DNA of 64,000 bases from Marinibium conchae (GCF_015595035.1 NZ_JADNRN010000002.1:574647-638646); one strand, 5' to 3'. Positions 38,056 through 48,658 are shown, counted from the stretch's first letter. Notes: generated by a model from the sequence alone, not told the origin. Translations and numbers: made by a program.

Positions 38056-39066
38056 CTATTCTTGAGTCTGTTCTCGGCTTAATAATGCAACCGCAGCCTC
38101 TTTGGCTGATTTACCCTTATAGAGCACTTGATATATTTGTTCGCAAATAGGCATTTCAATTTTATGCCTAGTCGACAGTAAACGTACTTCATCGGTATTA
38201 CGGTAACCTTCAACCACTTGGCCGATGCTTTCTATTGCGCTCTCTACAGTCATTCCCTGTCCTAATGCCAGGCCGAAACGACGATTGCGAGATTGATTGT
38301 CGGTACAGGTAAGTACCAAGTCACCTAAACCTGCCATGCCCATGAAGGTTTCTTGTTTGGCACCAATAGCTAGCCCTAAACGACTCATTTCCGCTAAACC
38401 GCGAGTAATAAGTGCCGTTCTAGCGTTTGCGCCAAAACCCAAACCGTCGGCCAAGCCAGCTCCAATCGCAATTACATTTTTCACCGCGCCTCCGAGCTGC
38501 ACACCTATCAAGTCGTCGTTGTTATAAACACGAAAACCTTTCGAGCAATGTAGCTTTTGAGAGAAGGATTCAGCTAGGTCGGCATTAGGGCTGGATAAGG
38601 TAATGGCGGTGGGTAAACCTGCTACCATTTCCTTAGCGAAAGTAGGGCCGGAGACTACGGCCAGAGGTATGGCGTTACCCAAAACGTCATGAACGACATC
38701 TTGTAGGATTTTACCGCTTCCCGGCTCTAAGCCTTTGGTTGCCCAAATAATACGATGATGCTGGTTTATGAAGGGCTTTATGGCTTCTAAGGTTTGCTTG
38801 AATGCATGACTCGGTACAACAATGAGAATGTCGTAAGCGCTGCTGACTGTTTCAGAAAGCTCTGAACTTAGGCTTAAGGCCTCAGGGAATGCAGCGCCGG
38901 GCAGATATTTTTCATTGCTTCTTGCGTGTTGCATATCAGCAATATGCTGGTCATTTCTACCCCATAAAAGTGTCGGAACTTTGTTGCGCGCAAGAACAAA
39001 AGCAAGCGCGGTACCGTATGAACCGGCACCAAGCACTGCAACTGAGGCTTCTCGTAGAGCGCGCAT
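38056..39066 (-). CDS. gpsA: Glycerol-3-phosphate dehydrogenase [NAD(P)+]
   Basis: 336 aa from the ATG at 39066 (an adjacent TTG at 39069 is also in frame). Rossmann motif [11 protein letters not shown]; substrate and catalytic segments SGPTFAKEM and [18 protein letters not shown]. Makes glycerol-3-phosphate for phospholipids. Nine bp after secB, the usual gammaproteobacterial neighbour. Confidence 0.95.
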   Translation of the reverse strand: MRALREASVAVLGAGSYGTALAFVLARNKVPTLLWGRNDQHIADMQHARSNEKYLPGAAFPEALSLSSELSETVSSAYDILIVVPSHAFKQTLEAIKPFINQHHRIIWATKGLEPGSGKILQDVVHDVLGNAIPLAVVSGPTFAKEMVAGLPTAITLSSPNADLAESFSQKLHCSKGFRVYNNDDLIGVQLGGAVKNVIAIGAGLADGLGFGANARTALITRGLAEMSRLGLAIGAKQETFMGMAGLGDLVLTCTDNQSRNRRFGLALGQGMTVESAIESIGQVVEGYRNTDEVRLLSTRHKIEMPICEQIYQVLYKGKSAKEAAVALLSREQTQE

Positions 39067-39075
39067 CAACCGATA

Positions 39076-39576
39076 CTAGGAATCAAGCTGCTGATTAGCT
39101 TGAGCACCTTGTTCTGCACGCTTTTGCATATATGCCGCAAAAATTGCGTCAAAATTAACAGGGGCGAGGTTTAGTGGTGGAAAAGTACCACGGTTCACTA
39201 AGTTAGAGATAGTTTCACGAGCATAAGGAAAAAGCATGTTTGGGCAGAAAGAACCAAGTGTGTGCGCTTTAGTTTGGTCTGGCATTTCACCAATGGCGAA
39301 AATACCCGCCTGCTGCACTTCACATAAAAAGGCCGTTTCTTCGCCTAAGGTGGCAGTCGCTGTTATTGATAAAATAACTTCGTATAAGTTTGGCTCAAGC
39401 TCATTGGTGCGCGTATCGATGTCGAGTTTAACTTCAGGCTTCCACTCTTTTTGAAAAATCGTCGGGCTGTTGGGCGTTTCAAACGAGATGTCTCTTGTGT
39501 AAATACGCTGTATGTTAAATTGTGGTTGTTGTTGCGTGTCTGCTGCCGCTGCTTGCTTGTTGTTTTCTTCAGCCAT
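39076..39576 (-). CDS. secB: Protein-export chaperone SecB
   Basis: 166 aa. The SecB core [19 protein letters not shown] and the SecA-binding acidic C-terminal portion are recognisable; a Gln/Ala-rich N-terminal tail is typical of the family. Keeps preproteins unfolded for SecA. Sits between grxC and gpsA as in E. coli. Confidence 0.95.
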   Translation of the reverse strand: MAEENNKQAAAADTQQQPQFNIQRIYTRDISFETPNSPTIFQKEWKPEVKLDIDTRTNELEPNLYEVILSITATATLGEETAFLCEVQQAGIFAIGEMPDQTKAHTLGSFCPNMLFPYARETISNLVNRGTFPPLNLAPVNFDAIFAAYMQKRAEQGAQANQQLDS

Positions 39577-39686
39577 GAATGCTTCCTATCGATACTACTT
39601 ATCGTTTTGTTAAAAAAAATTATGTGGGCCTTGTTATTCAAAACCCTTGAGATGATTGAACAGCTCCCGTGGTCGCTGTTAAAAAA

Positions 39687-39944
39687 CTAAGACTGCAATA
39701 GAGCGTCTAATTTACCGGCCGATTCCAGCGCAAATAAATCATCACAACCACCAACGTGGGTGCTACCGATAAAAATCTGAGGCACGGTAGATGCACCATT
39801 GGCGCGTTCTATCATTGTAGGTCGGAGTTCTGGGTTCTTGTCGATTTCAAAATCGGTAAAAGTAACGCCTTTTTGTTCAAGCAATGCTTTCGCGCGCTTG
39901 CAATATGGGCAATAACCTTTGGTATACAATTCTACTTTTTGCAT
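39687..39944 (-). CDS. grxC: Glutaredoxin 3
   Basis: 85 aa. Active site CPYC at residues 12-15, TVPQIFIGSTHVGGCDDL for the cis-Pro loop and glutathione-binding GG. Reduces disulfides at the expense of glutathione. The gap to secB (110 bp) has no clear terminator. Confidence 0.95.
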   Translation of the reverse strand: MQKVELYTKGYCPYCKRAKALLEQKGVTFTDFEIDKNPELRPTMIERANGASTVPQIFIGSTHVGGCDDLFALESAGKLDALLQS

Positions 39945-39980
39945 GTTTGTTCTCTGTTATTTTAGCGAAAATGATGTGGC

Positions 39981-40415
39981 TCATTTGGTCACTGGCAAAC
40001 TTGCTGCTTGCCACGCGCCCATACCACCTTTCAACACGCTGACATTGTCAAAACCAGCTTTGAGCATTTGAGATGCCGTTTTTTTCGCCGACACGCCCAT
40101 CGCGCATACTACAATAATGGGTTTGTCTTTTAATTTTTCAAGCTTAGTAAAGTTTGCTTCTTTAATATCTTCGGTCTTAAGTTGCCTTGCCGACAAAATA
40201 TGCCCAGCTTTAAATTCATTTGCCGCACGAATGTCTAATATCACCGCATCTTCTTTGTTCATCAATAAGGTAGCTTCGTGAGTCGTGAGTTCTTTAATAG
40301 GAGAAAGCATTCCGCCTACATACGAATATATGATCAACACAACTAAAGCCACCCACGCGACACACAAGACGGTGATTAAGGTTGAACTGCCTGCAAACTC
40401 AATTATCTGATCCAT
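39981..40415 (-). CDS. Membrane-anchored rhodanese-like protein (YibN type)
   Basis: 144 aa from the ATG at 40415 (MDQIIEFAG); the frame is open to 40541 but upstream residues do not belong to the family. One TM helix (13-33), then a single rhodanese domain with active-site Cys104 in VVCAMGVSA. Position upstream of grxC-secB-gpsA matches E. coli yibN. Sulfur transfer at the membrane is inferred; the partner is unknown. Confidence 0.85.
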   Translation of the reverse strand: MDQIIEFAGSSTLITVLCVAWVALVVLIIYSYVGGMLSPIKELTTHEATLLMNKEDAVILDIRAANEFKAGHILSARQLKTEDIKEANFTKLEKLKDKPIIVVCAMGVSAKKTASQMLKAGFDNVSVLKGGMGAWQAASLPVTK

Positions 40416-40722
40416 AAAACTCTCTGTTGTCCTAATACTATTCAAACCCGCAAAGTATATAGAAAATCTGCGTATAAACCAGTATTTCTGAAGGAGTTCA
40501 TGATAATTCCTGTAACAAGCCCTCGATAGAACTTCCTCCAATAGGATTTTTTAGCCGACATACTTCTATGATATGTGAAAAGAGTGTGTGTTTTTGGGCT
40601 ATTAATCGAGGGCATCTATTTATACATGAGGCATTTACTGGTAAATTTTAGATATTAATAGATTATTTGTGCGCTAAATATGTGCACAACAAAAAACCAA
40701 CCTAGTTTGATAAAGGGTACAC
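40416..40722. other. Divergent intergenic region, rhodanese / gpmI
   Basis: 307 bp without a gene. It holds a perfect 9-bp inverted repeat, GCCCTCGAT at 40519-40527 and ATCGAGGGC at 40605-40613, 77 bp apart, and TTGTGC / GCACAA at about 40667-40689 close to gpmI. I could not place convincing promoters. An AAAGGG ribosome-binding site serves gpmI. Confidence 0.4.
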
Positions 40723-42255
40723 ATGCAATTAAAAAAATCACCGTTAGCGCTTATTATTTTGGACGGTTGGGGATACCGAGAAGAGACTTCAAACAATGCT
40801 ATCGCCCTAGCCAACACGCCAGTACTAGACGAGCTTTTCAAAAATAGGCCGAGTACCTTAATTTCGGGTTCTGGCTTAGATGTTGGTTTACCCGACGGAC
40901 AAATGGGTAACTCTGAAGTTGGGCATGTAAATTTAGGTGCGGGGCGTGTTGTCTACCAAGACTTTACAAAAATAACTAAAGCGATCAGTGATGGTACTTT
41001 CTCATCCAATCCCGCCATAGTGACTGCAATTGAAAACGCTGTAAAAAATGATAAAGCGGTACACATTATGGGGCTTTTGTCGCCTGGCGGTGTTCACTCT
41101 CACGAAGAACACTTGTTTGCAGCAATCAAACTAGCCGCGGATAAAGGGGCTAAACAAATTTATTTACACGGTTTTACTGATGGCCGTGATACCGCCCCCC
41201 GAAGTGCTAAACCGAGTATCGAAGCTGCTCAGGCGCTTTTCACTGCATTGGGAGTTGGCCAAGTTGCTAGTATTATTGGGCGCTATTTCGCAATGGACAG
41301 AGACAGTCGTTGGGATCGAGTACAGCAAGCGTACGATTTAATCGTGTCGGGCGATGCTCCATTACAATACTCTTCTGCCGTTGAGGCACTAGAGGCCGCC
41401 TATGAACGTGATGAAAATGACGAATTTGTAAAAGCTTCTCTGATAGGAAACTACGCCGGTGTAAACGACGGCGATGCGATGTTGTTCATGAATTTCAGGG
41501 CAGACCGTGCTCGCGCTATGTCTCACGCAATGGTCGATGCTGATTTTAATGGCTTTGCTCGAAAGAAGGCCCCCTCGACACAATTTGTGATGCTAACTGA
41601 ATATGAATCAAATCTTCAGGTGCCTTGCGCATATCCCCCCGAGAAACTCGAGAACGTGATGGGAGAGTGGCTTGCTAAAAACGGTAAAACGCAGCTTCGC
41701 ATTTCCGAAACTGAGAAATTTGCTCATGTAACTTTCTTCTACAGTGGCGGCAAAGAGGATGAATATGAGGGTGAGAAGCGAATTCTCATTCCGTCACCCG
41801 ATGTTGCTACCTACGACCTGCAACCGGAAATGAATTCTGAACAGCTCACCGACGAACTAGTTGCTGCAATAAAGTCTGGTGATTTTGATGCGATAATCTG
41901 TAACTACCCTAATGGTGATATGGTTGGTCATACTGGCAAACTAGATGCTGCCATAAAAGCTTGTGAAGCGGTTGATCATTGTATTGGAAGAGTGATTGCA
42001 GCGCTTGAAGAAGTTGGCGGAGAGTGTTTAATTACCGCGGATCACGGAAATGCAGAGCAAATGGTTAATCCTGACACTGGCGTATCTCACACTGCACATA
42101 CCAGTGAACCAGTACCGTTCATCTATTTTGGCAGAGATGCCGAGCCTCGAAGCGGCGGAACACTTAGTGATGTTGCACCAACTATGCTACATTTGATGGG
42201 AATGGAGCAGCCGGAAGAAATGACGGGTAAAACTATCATGACCCTAAGTGCATGA
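40723..42255 (+). CDS. gpmI: 2,3-bisphosphoglycerate-independent phosphoglycerate mutase
   Basis: 510 aa. Alkaline-phosphatase-fold metal motif LIILDGWG with Asp14, catalytic Ser64 in GNSEVGH, and metal ligands in NGDMVGHTG and TADHGNAE. Interconverts 3- and 2-phosphoglycerate using Mn2+. Followed 18 bp later by envC, the standard order. Confidence 0.96.
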   Translation: MQLKKSPLALIILDGWGYREETSNNAIALANTPVLDELFKNRPSTLISGSGLDVGLPDGQMGNSEVGHVNLGAGRVVYQDFTKITKAISDGTFSSNPAIVTAIENAVKNDKAVHIMGLLSPGGVHSHEEHLFAAIKLAADKGAKQIYLHGFTDGRDTAPRSAKPSIEAAQALFTALGVGQVASIIGRYFAMDRDSRWDRVQQAYDLIVSGDAPLQYSSAVEALEAAYERDENDEFVKASLIGNYAGVNDGDAMLFMNFRADRARAMSHAMVDADFNGFARKKAPSTQFVMLTEYESNLQVPCAYPPEKLENVMGEWLAKNGKTQLRISETEKFAHVTFFYSGGKEDEYEGEKRILIPSPDVATYDLQPEMNSEQLTDELVAAIKSGDFDAIICNYPNGDMVGHTGKLDAAIKACEAVDHCIGRVIAALEEVGGECLITADHGNAEQMVNPDTGVSHTAHTSEPVPFIYFGRDAEPRSGGTLSDVAPTMLHLMGMEQPEEMTGKTIMTLSA

Positions 42256-42273
42256 TAAAAGAAAAGGGTATTA

Positions 42274-43446
42274 GTGAGAAATAACGGCAGATATATGCGA
42301 TCTTTGAAGTTTTTTATGTTGGTAGCAGCCTTTTTGGGGGCTGCTTCTCTGTCATGTTCTAATGCTCTTGCACGTCAGTCCGATCTCGAAGCGATACAAA
42401 AGCAAATAAGACAAACTCAAAGCCAATTGAATAAAAAGCTGGCCAGTTCCGAGCGTCTTCAGCAAGAGCTAAAACTTGCCGAGTTAGAAATTGCCAAAAC
42501 TGCCACCTTACTTAATCAAACTGACCGTTCACTCGCAAAAACCCAAGAAGAAAAGGTGAACACTCAAGCTGAAAAGAAGCGAGTAGAAAAAATACTATCG
42601 CTACAACAAGAACAGTTAGGTGGTCAGCTTCGCGCCGCTTTTATGGCAGGTGATTACGACTTTGCAAAAATGTTTTTCAATCAAGATGATGCTGGACGTT
42701 TTGAGCGAGTAATCACTTACTATCAGTATTTGAACAAAGCCCGCCAAAATGAGATTGGTAAATTCAAAGCGCTAGTTGCAGAGCTAGAGTCGATTAATAC
42801 CAAATTAGGTAAGCAAGAGCTTGAATTACAAGGTTTGCTTCTTACCCAAAAACAGCAAAGTGGACAACTGAGAGAACAACAGCGCTCTCGCCACGTAAAA
42901 TTGCAAGCGCTTGAAAAGCAAATAGAAACAGATACTGCTCGGGTTAATCAGCTTCAGCAAGAAGAGCGTTCACTTATGAACACGATTGAACAAGCTGAAA
43001 TTGATGCGCGCGCGCGCGATGAGGTGCGCGAACAAGCAAAAAGCGTTGAACTAAATGGTTTGGCGAAGTTTAAGGGCAAGCTCAGAAAGCCTGCAGCAGG
43101 TAAGGTTAATAAGCTATTTGGAAAGCGCCGCCAAGGTCAGGTGCGTTGGAAAGGGGTTGTGATCAACAGCGCCGAAGGTTCGGCGGTGCAGGCAGTGCAA
43201 GATGGCAAAGTGCTATATGCTGACTGGCTCAAAGGCTTTGGCTTGGTCACTATCGTCGACCATGGGAATGGCTATATGACCGTTTATGGGCGCAACCAAG
43301 CGCTACTTAAACAAGCTGGTGACGTTGTAATAGAAGGTGAAACTATTGGTTTAGTTGGTAGCAGTGGTGGGCAGTCCTCCCCCGGCCTCTACTTCGAGAT
43401 TAGGCTAAAGGGTAAGGCGCTCAATCCGAGTTCATGGTTAAGCTAA
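42274..43446 (+). CDS. envC: Murein hydrolase activator EnvC
   Basis: 390 aa from a GTG at 42274, supported by AAAAGGG five bases upstream; an ATG at 42295 lacks such a site. Signal peptide, then a long coiled coil (about 35-250) that docks on FtsEX, then a LytM domain (about 275-390) where the Zn-binding histidines are not in place (VDHGNGYMTVYG, YFEIRLKGKALNPSSWL), as in E. coli EnvC. It therefore activates AmiA/AmiB rather than cutting murein itself. Confidence 0.92.
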   Translation: MRNNGRYMRSLKFFMLVAAFLGAASLSCSNALARQSDLEAIQKQIRQTQSQLNKKLASSERLQQELKLAELEIAKTATLLNQTDRSLAKTQEEKVNTQAEKKRVEKILSLQQEQLGGQLRAAFMAGDYDFAKMFFNQDDAGRFERVITYYQYLNKARQNEIGKFKALVAELESINTKLGKQELELQGLLLTQKQQSGQLREQQRSRHVKLQALEKQIETDTARVNQLQQEERSLMNTIEQAEIDARARDEVREQAKSVELNGLAKFKGKLRKPAAGKVNKLFGKRRQGQVRWKGVVINSAEGSAVQAVQDGKVLYADWLKGFGLVTIVDHGNGYMTVYGRNQALLKQAGDVVIEGETIGLVGSSGGQSSPGLYFEIRLKGKALNPSSWLS

Positions 43447-43530
43447 AACAACCAACAGCGATGCCTGCCCTACCAAAGCGTTTGTTGATCAGCTAGCAAT
43501 GAATCAAGCGCTAATTGCCTAGGGTATTGC

Positions 43531-44730
43531 TCAGCTGAGTAATGCATGAATTTTACTTGCAGCAAGTGCCAACACTACCAACAATATTATAACGGTGAGT
43601 GCGTTACTCGTGCTTTTGTTGGTTTGCTCACCCATGATACTTTTTTGGTTCATTACAAATAGCAAAAACGCTGCCGATATTGGCAGTAATACCGCGTTTG
43701 AAGCTTGCGCAATGACTATTATCACTAGGGGCTGTAAGCCGAGTGAAGCGACCAGCACCCCCACCACTAAAATCGTTATACTCACCGTCTTAAATGCGCG
43801 ATGCGTTAAGTCACAATGCCAACCAAATAAGCCACAAATGGCATATCCAGCGGCTAATGGGGCGGTTATTGCACTAGTGATACCAGCAGAGAATAGTCCG
43901 ATAGCAAAGAATATATTCGCGTATTCGCCCAGCACCGGTTCAAGTTGCGAAGCGATATTATTTGTTGATAACACCGTGTCGCTGAGGTAAAAAGCACTTG
44001 CTGCGCTAGACATGATCGCAAAGGTAACAATGCCGCCAATACCGATTGAAGTAAAAAGCTGCCTACGATGTTTGGGTAATTCAGCATCGAAATCGCCTAG
44101 GGGAGATGCTTTACTTTGCGAGGCACTCAAACCTGCATGTAAGAATAAATTGTAGGGCACAATGGTGGTGCCGATAATCGCCAGCAATAAAGTCGTGTTT
44201 GAAAAACCGAGTTGTTGAATACCATCGGCAAAGGCGTTTACGTCGATACCGGCAATAAACATAATAGCGATGAAAACTAAGCTCATCACAGCCACTAATG
44301 AAACGAGAATTTTTTCAACGATGGCATAGTTTGAGCGTAGTAAAATGACGAAGGCAATTGCTCCTAAGCCCAAGGACCAATGTCTGATTGTACCCGGAAG
44401 TACATTTGCCAAACCCATTGCCGCGCCGGTGAGATTCCCTCCTTCATAAGCGGCATTACCAATGCCGATGGCACTCACGACGAGTATTATGCCGATCCAT
44501 TTCGGTATTGCTTGCGTTAGGGTTTGGGTGATTGCTTCAGAAAGCCCTTTTCCACTTACCAAACCCAGTCGCGAGGCCATCTCCTGAAGAACACAGGTAG
44601 CAATTATCGAGAAGACCAAAGCCCAAACTAAAGCGTAACCCATAGATGCACCGGCAATCGATGCCGTTGTGACTGTTCCTGGCCCAATAAAGGCTGCCGC
44701 AATGATTAAGCCTGTTATGCCTGATTTCAT
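43531..44730 (-). CDS. Nramp-like transporter without canonical metal-binding motifs
   Basis: 399 aa from the ATG at 44730 with AAGGA seven bases upstream. About eleven TM helices in the LeuT-like Nramp arrangement. In TM1 the canonical DPGN reads GPGT (16-19) and in TM6 the MPH reads VPY (191-193), so the Asp, Asn, Met and His that bind Mn/Fe are all replaced. Several other Nramp patterns (GGNLTGAAMGLAN, VPYNLFLHA, QASNAVLLPI) are kept. It belongs with Nramp-related outgroups of unknown or Mg/other substrate. Monocistronic, convergent with envC. Confidence 0.75.
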   Translation of the reverse strand: MKSGITGLIIAAAFIGPGTVTTASIAGASMGYALVWALVFSIIATCVLQEMASRLGLVSGKGLSEAITQTLTQAIPKWIGIILVVSAIGIGNAAYEGGNLTGAAMGLANVLPGTIRHWSLGLGAIAFVILLRSNYAIVEKILVSLVAVMSLVFIAIMFIAGIDVNAFADGIQQLGFSNTTLLLAIIGTTIVPYNLFLHAGLSASQSKASPLGDFDAELPKHRRQLFTSIGIGGIVTFAIMSSAASAFYLSDTVLSTNNIASQLEPVLGEYANIFFAIGLFSAGITSAITAPLAAGYAICGLFGWHCDLTHRAFKTVSITILVVGVLVASLGLQPLVIIVIAQASNAVLLPISAAFLLFVMNQKSIMGEQTNKSTSNALTVIILLVVLALAASKIHALLS

Positions 44731-44863
44731 ATTACTTTCCTTGTTGCACAAGTGCTCAGAACAACACCTTTGGTCCTATGTATCTCAAATTTGCCAAAGT
44801 ATTACTCGGTAGTCTTTGTTATATTAGCATCCATCGTAGAAATAAGTGATATGTAATAGCAGA

Positions 44864-45556
44864 ATGGATCTTCAATATATTTATCAACAGCCTGAAAACC
44901 AACTCGTATTACAGCCCAAAGAGTTTGTCGAGGGGCTACTTTTTGGTGCCGGCGTCGCACCCGAGATCCCAATGCCTGATGCTTGGCTAACATGGACTAT
45001 CGCAAACCACGGTCAAATGCAAAGTACGCAACAAGCCGATGAGATAACCGACGCTCTTTTTGCGTACTTTAAGCATTGTCTAGCAATGATGACAAATAAC
45101 CAAGTCAGCTTACCTACTTACATTCATGATATCGTAACAGATAAGGGTGATTTAAATGCTAATAAAGGCGTTTTCGAAGATGATCGTGACTTTTTTAGTT
45201 TGTTTGGAGAAGGCAGTAAACCAAAACTATGGTTGAATGGCTTACTACTCGCCCACAGCCATTGCGAGGAGGTGTGGCAAAATGCGTGGAAGCTAATGCA
45301 AGCCAAGACGTCTAACGAGAAATCTGTCCAACTGGCGAAAGAGTTAAAACACTGCTTATCTATGTTTAGTACCTTCGCCGACCTTCCTTTAGCTGTTGAA
45401 CAAGCAAAAGCAAGAAAACAAACTGACTTCCTCGACAAGCTTCCATTGGTGGCTCGGTCTTTACCAAGTGCACTACAAAGCTATGTTGATGTATCTGGAG
45501 AGTTGGCTGCTTTTTTGCCTAATCAATTTGAAACATTTGTTCAAAAGCCAAACTAA
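44864..45556 (+). CDS. UPF0149/YecA-like protein
   Basis: 230 aa from the ATG at 44864; a GTG at 44846 is possible. FVEGLLFGAGVAPEIPMPDAWL and the all-helical C-terminal part resemble the YecA/YgfB (UPF0149) group. No C-terminal Zn-binding SEC-C motif is present. Function unknown. Divergent from the Nramp-like gene and convergent with hemJ. Confidence 0.6.
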   Translation: MDLQYIYQQPENQLVLQPKEFVEGLLFGAGVAPEIPMPDAWLTWTIANHGQMQSTQQADEITDALFAYFKHCLAMMTNNQVSLPTYIHDIVTDKGDLNANKGVFEDDRDFFSLFGEGSKPKLWLNGLLLAHSHCEEVWQNAWKLMQAKTSNEKSVQLAKELKHCLSMFSTFADLPLAVEQAKARKQTDFLDKLPLVARSLPSALQSYVDVSGELAAFLPNQFETFVQKPN

Positions 45557-45562
45557 CGACTT

Positions 45563-45991
45563 TTAAAATGGTTTAAGAATAGCGAGCAGTACAATAGCCA
45601 GCAATGCGAGCACAGGCGCTTCATTTAAGAAGCGATAAAAGCGCGTACCGTGCTTATTTTTGTCAGCAGCAAATACTTTCATTAGGTAATACAGGTAAAA
45701 GTGATAAACGTAAAACAGAGCCACAATAGCTAATTTAGCGTGTAACCAAGCAGACGCTTTCAACCATGCGCTACCATACAAATACATGATGATTGCGCCT
45801 AGCACTAAAGTAAGCAAAGCAAAGGGCGTTACAAAAAACCACAAGCGACGTTCCATTATTTTGAATTGGTCTCGAACTGCTTGGTCAGATGTTTCAGCAT
45901 GGTAGACGAAAAGACGTGGCAGATAAAAAATGCCAGCCATCCATGCAATCATAAAAAATACGTGAAAGGCTTTGAGCCATAATATTGCCAT
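45563..45991 (-). CDS. hemJ: Protoporphyrinogen IX oxidase HemJ-like
   Basis: 142 aa, four TM helices. Characteristic LKAFHVFFMIAWMAGIFYLPRLFVYHAE with the conserved His (residue 10) and the RRLW segment; the second conserved Lys/His region is KLAIVALFYVYHFYLYY. Family members oxidise protoporphyrinogen IX in heme synthesis. Nineteen bp after the ClC gene on the same strand. Confidence 0.88.
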   Translation of the reverse strand: MAILWLKAFHVFFMIAWMAGIFYLPRLFVYHAETSDQAVRDQFKIMERRLWFFVTPFALLTLVLGAIIMYLYGSAWLKASAWLHAKLAIVALFYVYHFYLYYLMKVFAADKNKHGTRFYRFLNEAPVLALLAIVLLAILKPF

Positions 45992-46009
45992 AAGATTTCT
46001 GCGTTCCTG

Positions 46010-47716
46010 TTAGTGCTGTTGTCGTAATAAATACCCATGCAGCATGTTCCAAGTAATCATCCCAACTACTTTGGGCTTACCGTGTTGGAACACATGTGCA
46101 TCGTAATCGAGTTCTTCATAGATATAAACGGCGCCGTGTCTTTGTTTATGAAGCGTTTCATATACTTCAGCCATGGTTGATTGGTCGCTCAGGCCTTCCA
46201 TTAGCTCAATTGATAGCGGGAAAATCCCATCTTGTAAACTCACATCAAGGCTAACAAAGTGATATTGCCTGTCAATTTCAAACACTTTCTCTTGAAGCAC
46301 CAAGTCTTGAGGGTGGTTTTGTAGATACTGATAGAGCGCTTCTTTTGGGGCATCGACAAAGTGCTTAAATTCATCTTTCATGAGTGCCATGACCCCAGTT
46401 TCTTGAAGTACATCTCGAATAGATGAGGTGGTGTAGGGCAAGTTTTGAAAATCGAGTTGCTGTACAAATATGGAGCAGTTATTGCACAACTGTTTACTGG
46501 TCACGTAAGCGGCCACGATCACAATAATTGCAGGCATAATCACTTGTGAATTAGCCGACAACTCCATCACTGAAGACAAGGCAGCCATGGGAGCATGAAG
46601 AACCGCTGCTAACATGCCTGCTAAGCCTAGTAGGGCGAATGATGCGCTCATATCACTATTTATGTTTAAAAAGTAGAGGGGCTGTAAGAGGATCACACCA
46701 GCAAGCATACCGATTATCATCACCGCACCAATAATACCGCCGGGAACACCTAAACCGATAGCCATAATCGCGAGCACAAATTTCAAAACAAATAGCATGA
46801 GCAAAAATTGCAAACTTGGATTGCTTGACAATACTGTTTCCATTGCGGCAAATTCAGCCCCTAATGCTTGGGGGAACATAAAGCCAACTGCACCGGTAAT
46901 CGCGCCTGCAAGTAACAAACGGTAAATCATGTTCATTTTGCGAGTGAGCCTAAGTACTAACATGAGTTGTCGGTTGAATAGGGCGGCTAACAAGCCCAAG
47001 CAAAAGCCAAAAAATACTAAGTAGAGCAGTAGGAAAGAATCAAAGTCGCTAAATGTTAAAAAGGTGAGCTCGTTTTCGTTGCCAAATACTAGGCGGGTTA
47101 ACACTGAGCCACAGGCTGCAGCAAGCATGACGGGAACAAAAATGTGAACACGGTACTGGCGCAGCACCACTTCCATTACAAATATCACCGCAGCGAACGG
47201 CGTATTGAAAGCTGCGGCGATACCAGCGGCGATTCCACAGCCTGTAAGAATACGTAAACTGTTAAAAGGTAGGCGACACCATTGCCCTAAAAAATGACTT
47301 CCAGCTGCTGCAAGATGCACTGTTGGCCCTTCTTTACCAACCACAAAACCGCCCGCCAATGAAAAAATACCGCCAAAGAATTGGTTGATTGTGGTTCTTA
47401 AGGGGATGTGGCCGTAACGTGTTTTTACACGGTGAATCACAAAAGGAATACCAAGGCGATAATGCTTAAAGCCTGTTAGTTTAGCCACTAGTAATACCAG
47501 CACGATGGCGCCTACAGGGAGGAGAAAGCGCTGTAAAGGCTCAACGGAAGAATATTGCGCAACGCCACCTAAAACGATGATTTGAATGTATTCAAAACTT
47601 AAGCGAAATACAATGATGATGCTCGCGGCGCACAAACCCGCGACTATCCCCAGCAAACACAGCTGTACTGAGGTTCTCGGATGTGAGACTTCACGTCGTA
47701 GTGCTTGCAGAAACAT
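46010..47716 (-). CDS. ClC-type chloride channel/antiporter with CBS region
   Basis: 568 aa. Pore motifs LGIP (88-91), GKEGP (127-131; gating Glu129 retained) and GVPGGIIG replace the strict GSGIP/GREGP/GxFxP forms. TM core to about 430, then a C-terminal CBS-type cytoplasmic region (PTSIRDVLQETGVMALMK onward). E. coli ClcA has no CBS tail. The Ser of the first selectivity motif is missing, so anion preference is uncertain. Confidence 0.85.
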   Translation of the reverse strand: MFLQALRREVSHPRTSVQLCLLGIVAGLCAASIIIVFRLSFEYIQIIVLGGVAQYSSVEPLQRFLLPVGAIVLVLLVAKLTGFKHYRLGIPFVIHRVKTRYGHIPLRTTINQFFGGIFSLAGGFVVGKEGPTVHLAAAGSHFLGQWCRLPFNSLRILTGCGIAAGIAAAFNTPFAAVIFVMEVVLRQYRVHIFVPVMLAAACGSVLTRLVFGNENELTFLTFSDFDSFLLLYLVFFGFCLGLLAALFNRQLMLVLRLTRKMNMIYRLLLAGAITGAVGFMFPQALGAEFAAMETVLSSNPSLQFLLMLFVLKFVLAIMAIGLGVPGGIIGAVMIIGMLAGVILLQPLYFLNINSDMSASFALLGLAGMLAAVLHAPMAALSSVMELSANSQVIMPAIIVIVAAYVTSKQLCNNCSIFVQQLDFQNLPYTTSSIRDVLQETGVMALMKDEFKHFVDAPKEALYQYLQNHPQDLVLQEKVFEIDRQYHFVSLDVSLQDGIFPLSIELMEGLSDQSTMAEVYETLHKQRHGAVYIYEELDYDAHVFQHGKPKVVGMITWNMLHGYLLRQQH

Positions 47717-47842
47717 AGGGCTTAGGGTTTATACTCGTGTGTTTTAGGTCTATGATAGCCGCTAATGCGCGCGCATGCTATCGCTTGCGCTGGATTTTCT
47801 TTATGCACACCAAGCTCAAATATGTAATATTGTGGTGCGGCG

Positions 47843-48568
47843 ATGGAGTTTATTTTGAATGTAAAAGAGCTACGCGAGCAATCTGGCTTTATCAAGTTTT
47901 ATGGTGCTTTGATAGTGCTAATTGGGCTGTCATTCTATGCAGGCTATCAATATGCTGATAAGCAAAACCGAGCACTTACTGCTGAAATCGCGGTGCTTGA
48001 AAGCAGTGTTAATAATCTGACGTTGGAAAACCAAGCGCTAAACTCAGAACTGAATGTTAAAAAAGTTGAGCTGGAAGTAGCGAGTATTTCCAACGAGCAA
48101 GCACTTGTTGCGCAAAAAGAAGCGTTGGTAAGAGAAGATGTTTTAAAAGAAAAAGTGAGCTTTTATCAAAAAGTAATGGCACCTGAATTAACCCAGGATG
48201 GCTTCATGATCGACAGCGTCGAGATTTTGCCTACTCAAAGTATTAATAACTTTTCTATTAATGTCATGATGCTACAACGTGAAAGTGTAAAATCCGTGAT
48301 AAAAGGTAGCTTTAAAATAAAGCTCTTGGGCAGTTTAAACGGGCTTCCTAAAAGCTATGATTTGACTGAGCTGCTTGATAATAGCGAACAAAAGTTAGCC
48401 TATTCGTTCCGTTATTTTCAAGTTTTAGAAATGCGAGTAACCCTGCCAGAGAACTTCATTCCCGAGAGGTTGAATTTCAAAACAGATGTATATAAATACA
48501 AAAAGCGCCGAGGCTCGTATGAAAGAACTGTGGAATGGAGTGATGCGCTCACCATCGAAAATGAGTGA
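47843..48568 (+). CDS. DUF6776-like single-pass coiled-coil protein
   Basis: 241 aa. TM helix at about 18-37, a coiled coil (43-110) and a C-terminal beta-type domain ending in KKRRGSYERTVEWSDAL. I recall such proteins upstream of erpA, usually with a bactofilin between; here no bactofilin gene is present and erpA follows after 90 bp. Role unknown; an envelope scaffold is a guess. Confidence 0.6.
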   Translation: MEFILNVKELREQSGFIKFYGALIVLIGLSFYAGYQYADKQNRALTAEIAVLESSVNNLTLENQALNSELNVKKVELEVASISNEQALVAQKEALVREDVLKEKVSFYQKVMAPELTQDGFMIDSVEILPTQSINNFSINVMMLQRESVKSVIKGSFKIKLLGSLNGLPKSYDLTELLDNSEQKLAYSFRYFQVLEMRVTLPENFIPERLNFKTDVYKYKKRRGSYERTVEWSDALTIENE

Positions 48569-48658
48569 ATACTTGATTAAACTACTCAGGTATTAGATAA
48601 TCTATGCCGAATTTAATATGGCTTTTGCGAATACAGCGTGGCCATGATGAGGAACCTT

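Noticed and set aside
43526-43543. Near-palindrome at the end of the Nramp-like gene as a terminator between it and envC
   Set aside because: One mismatch per arm, no loop and no T-run.
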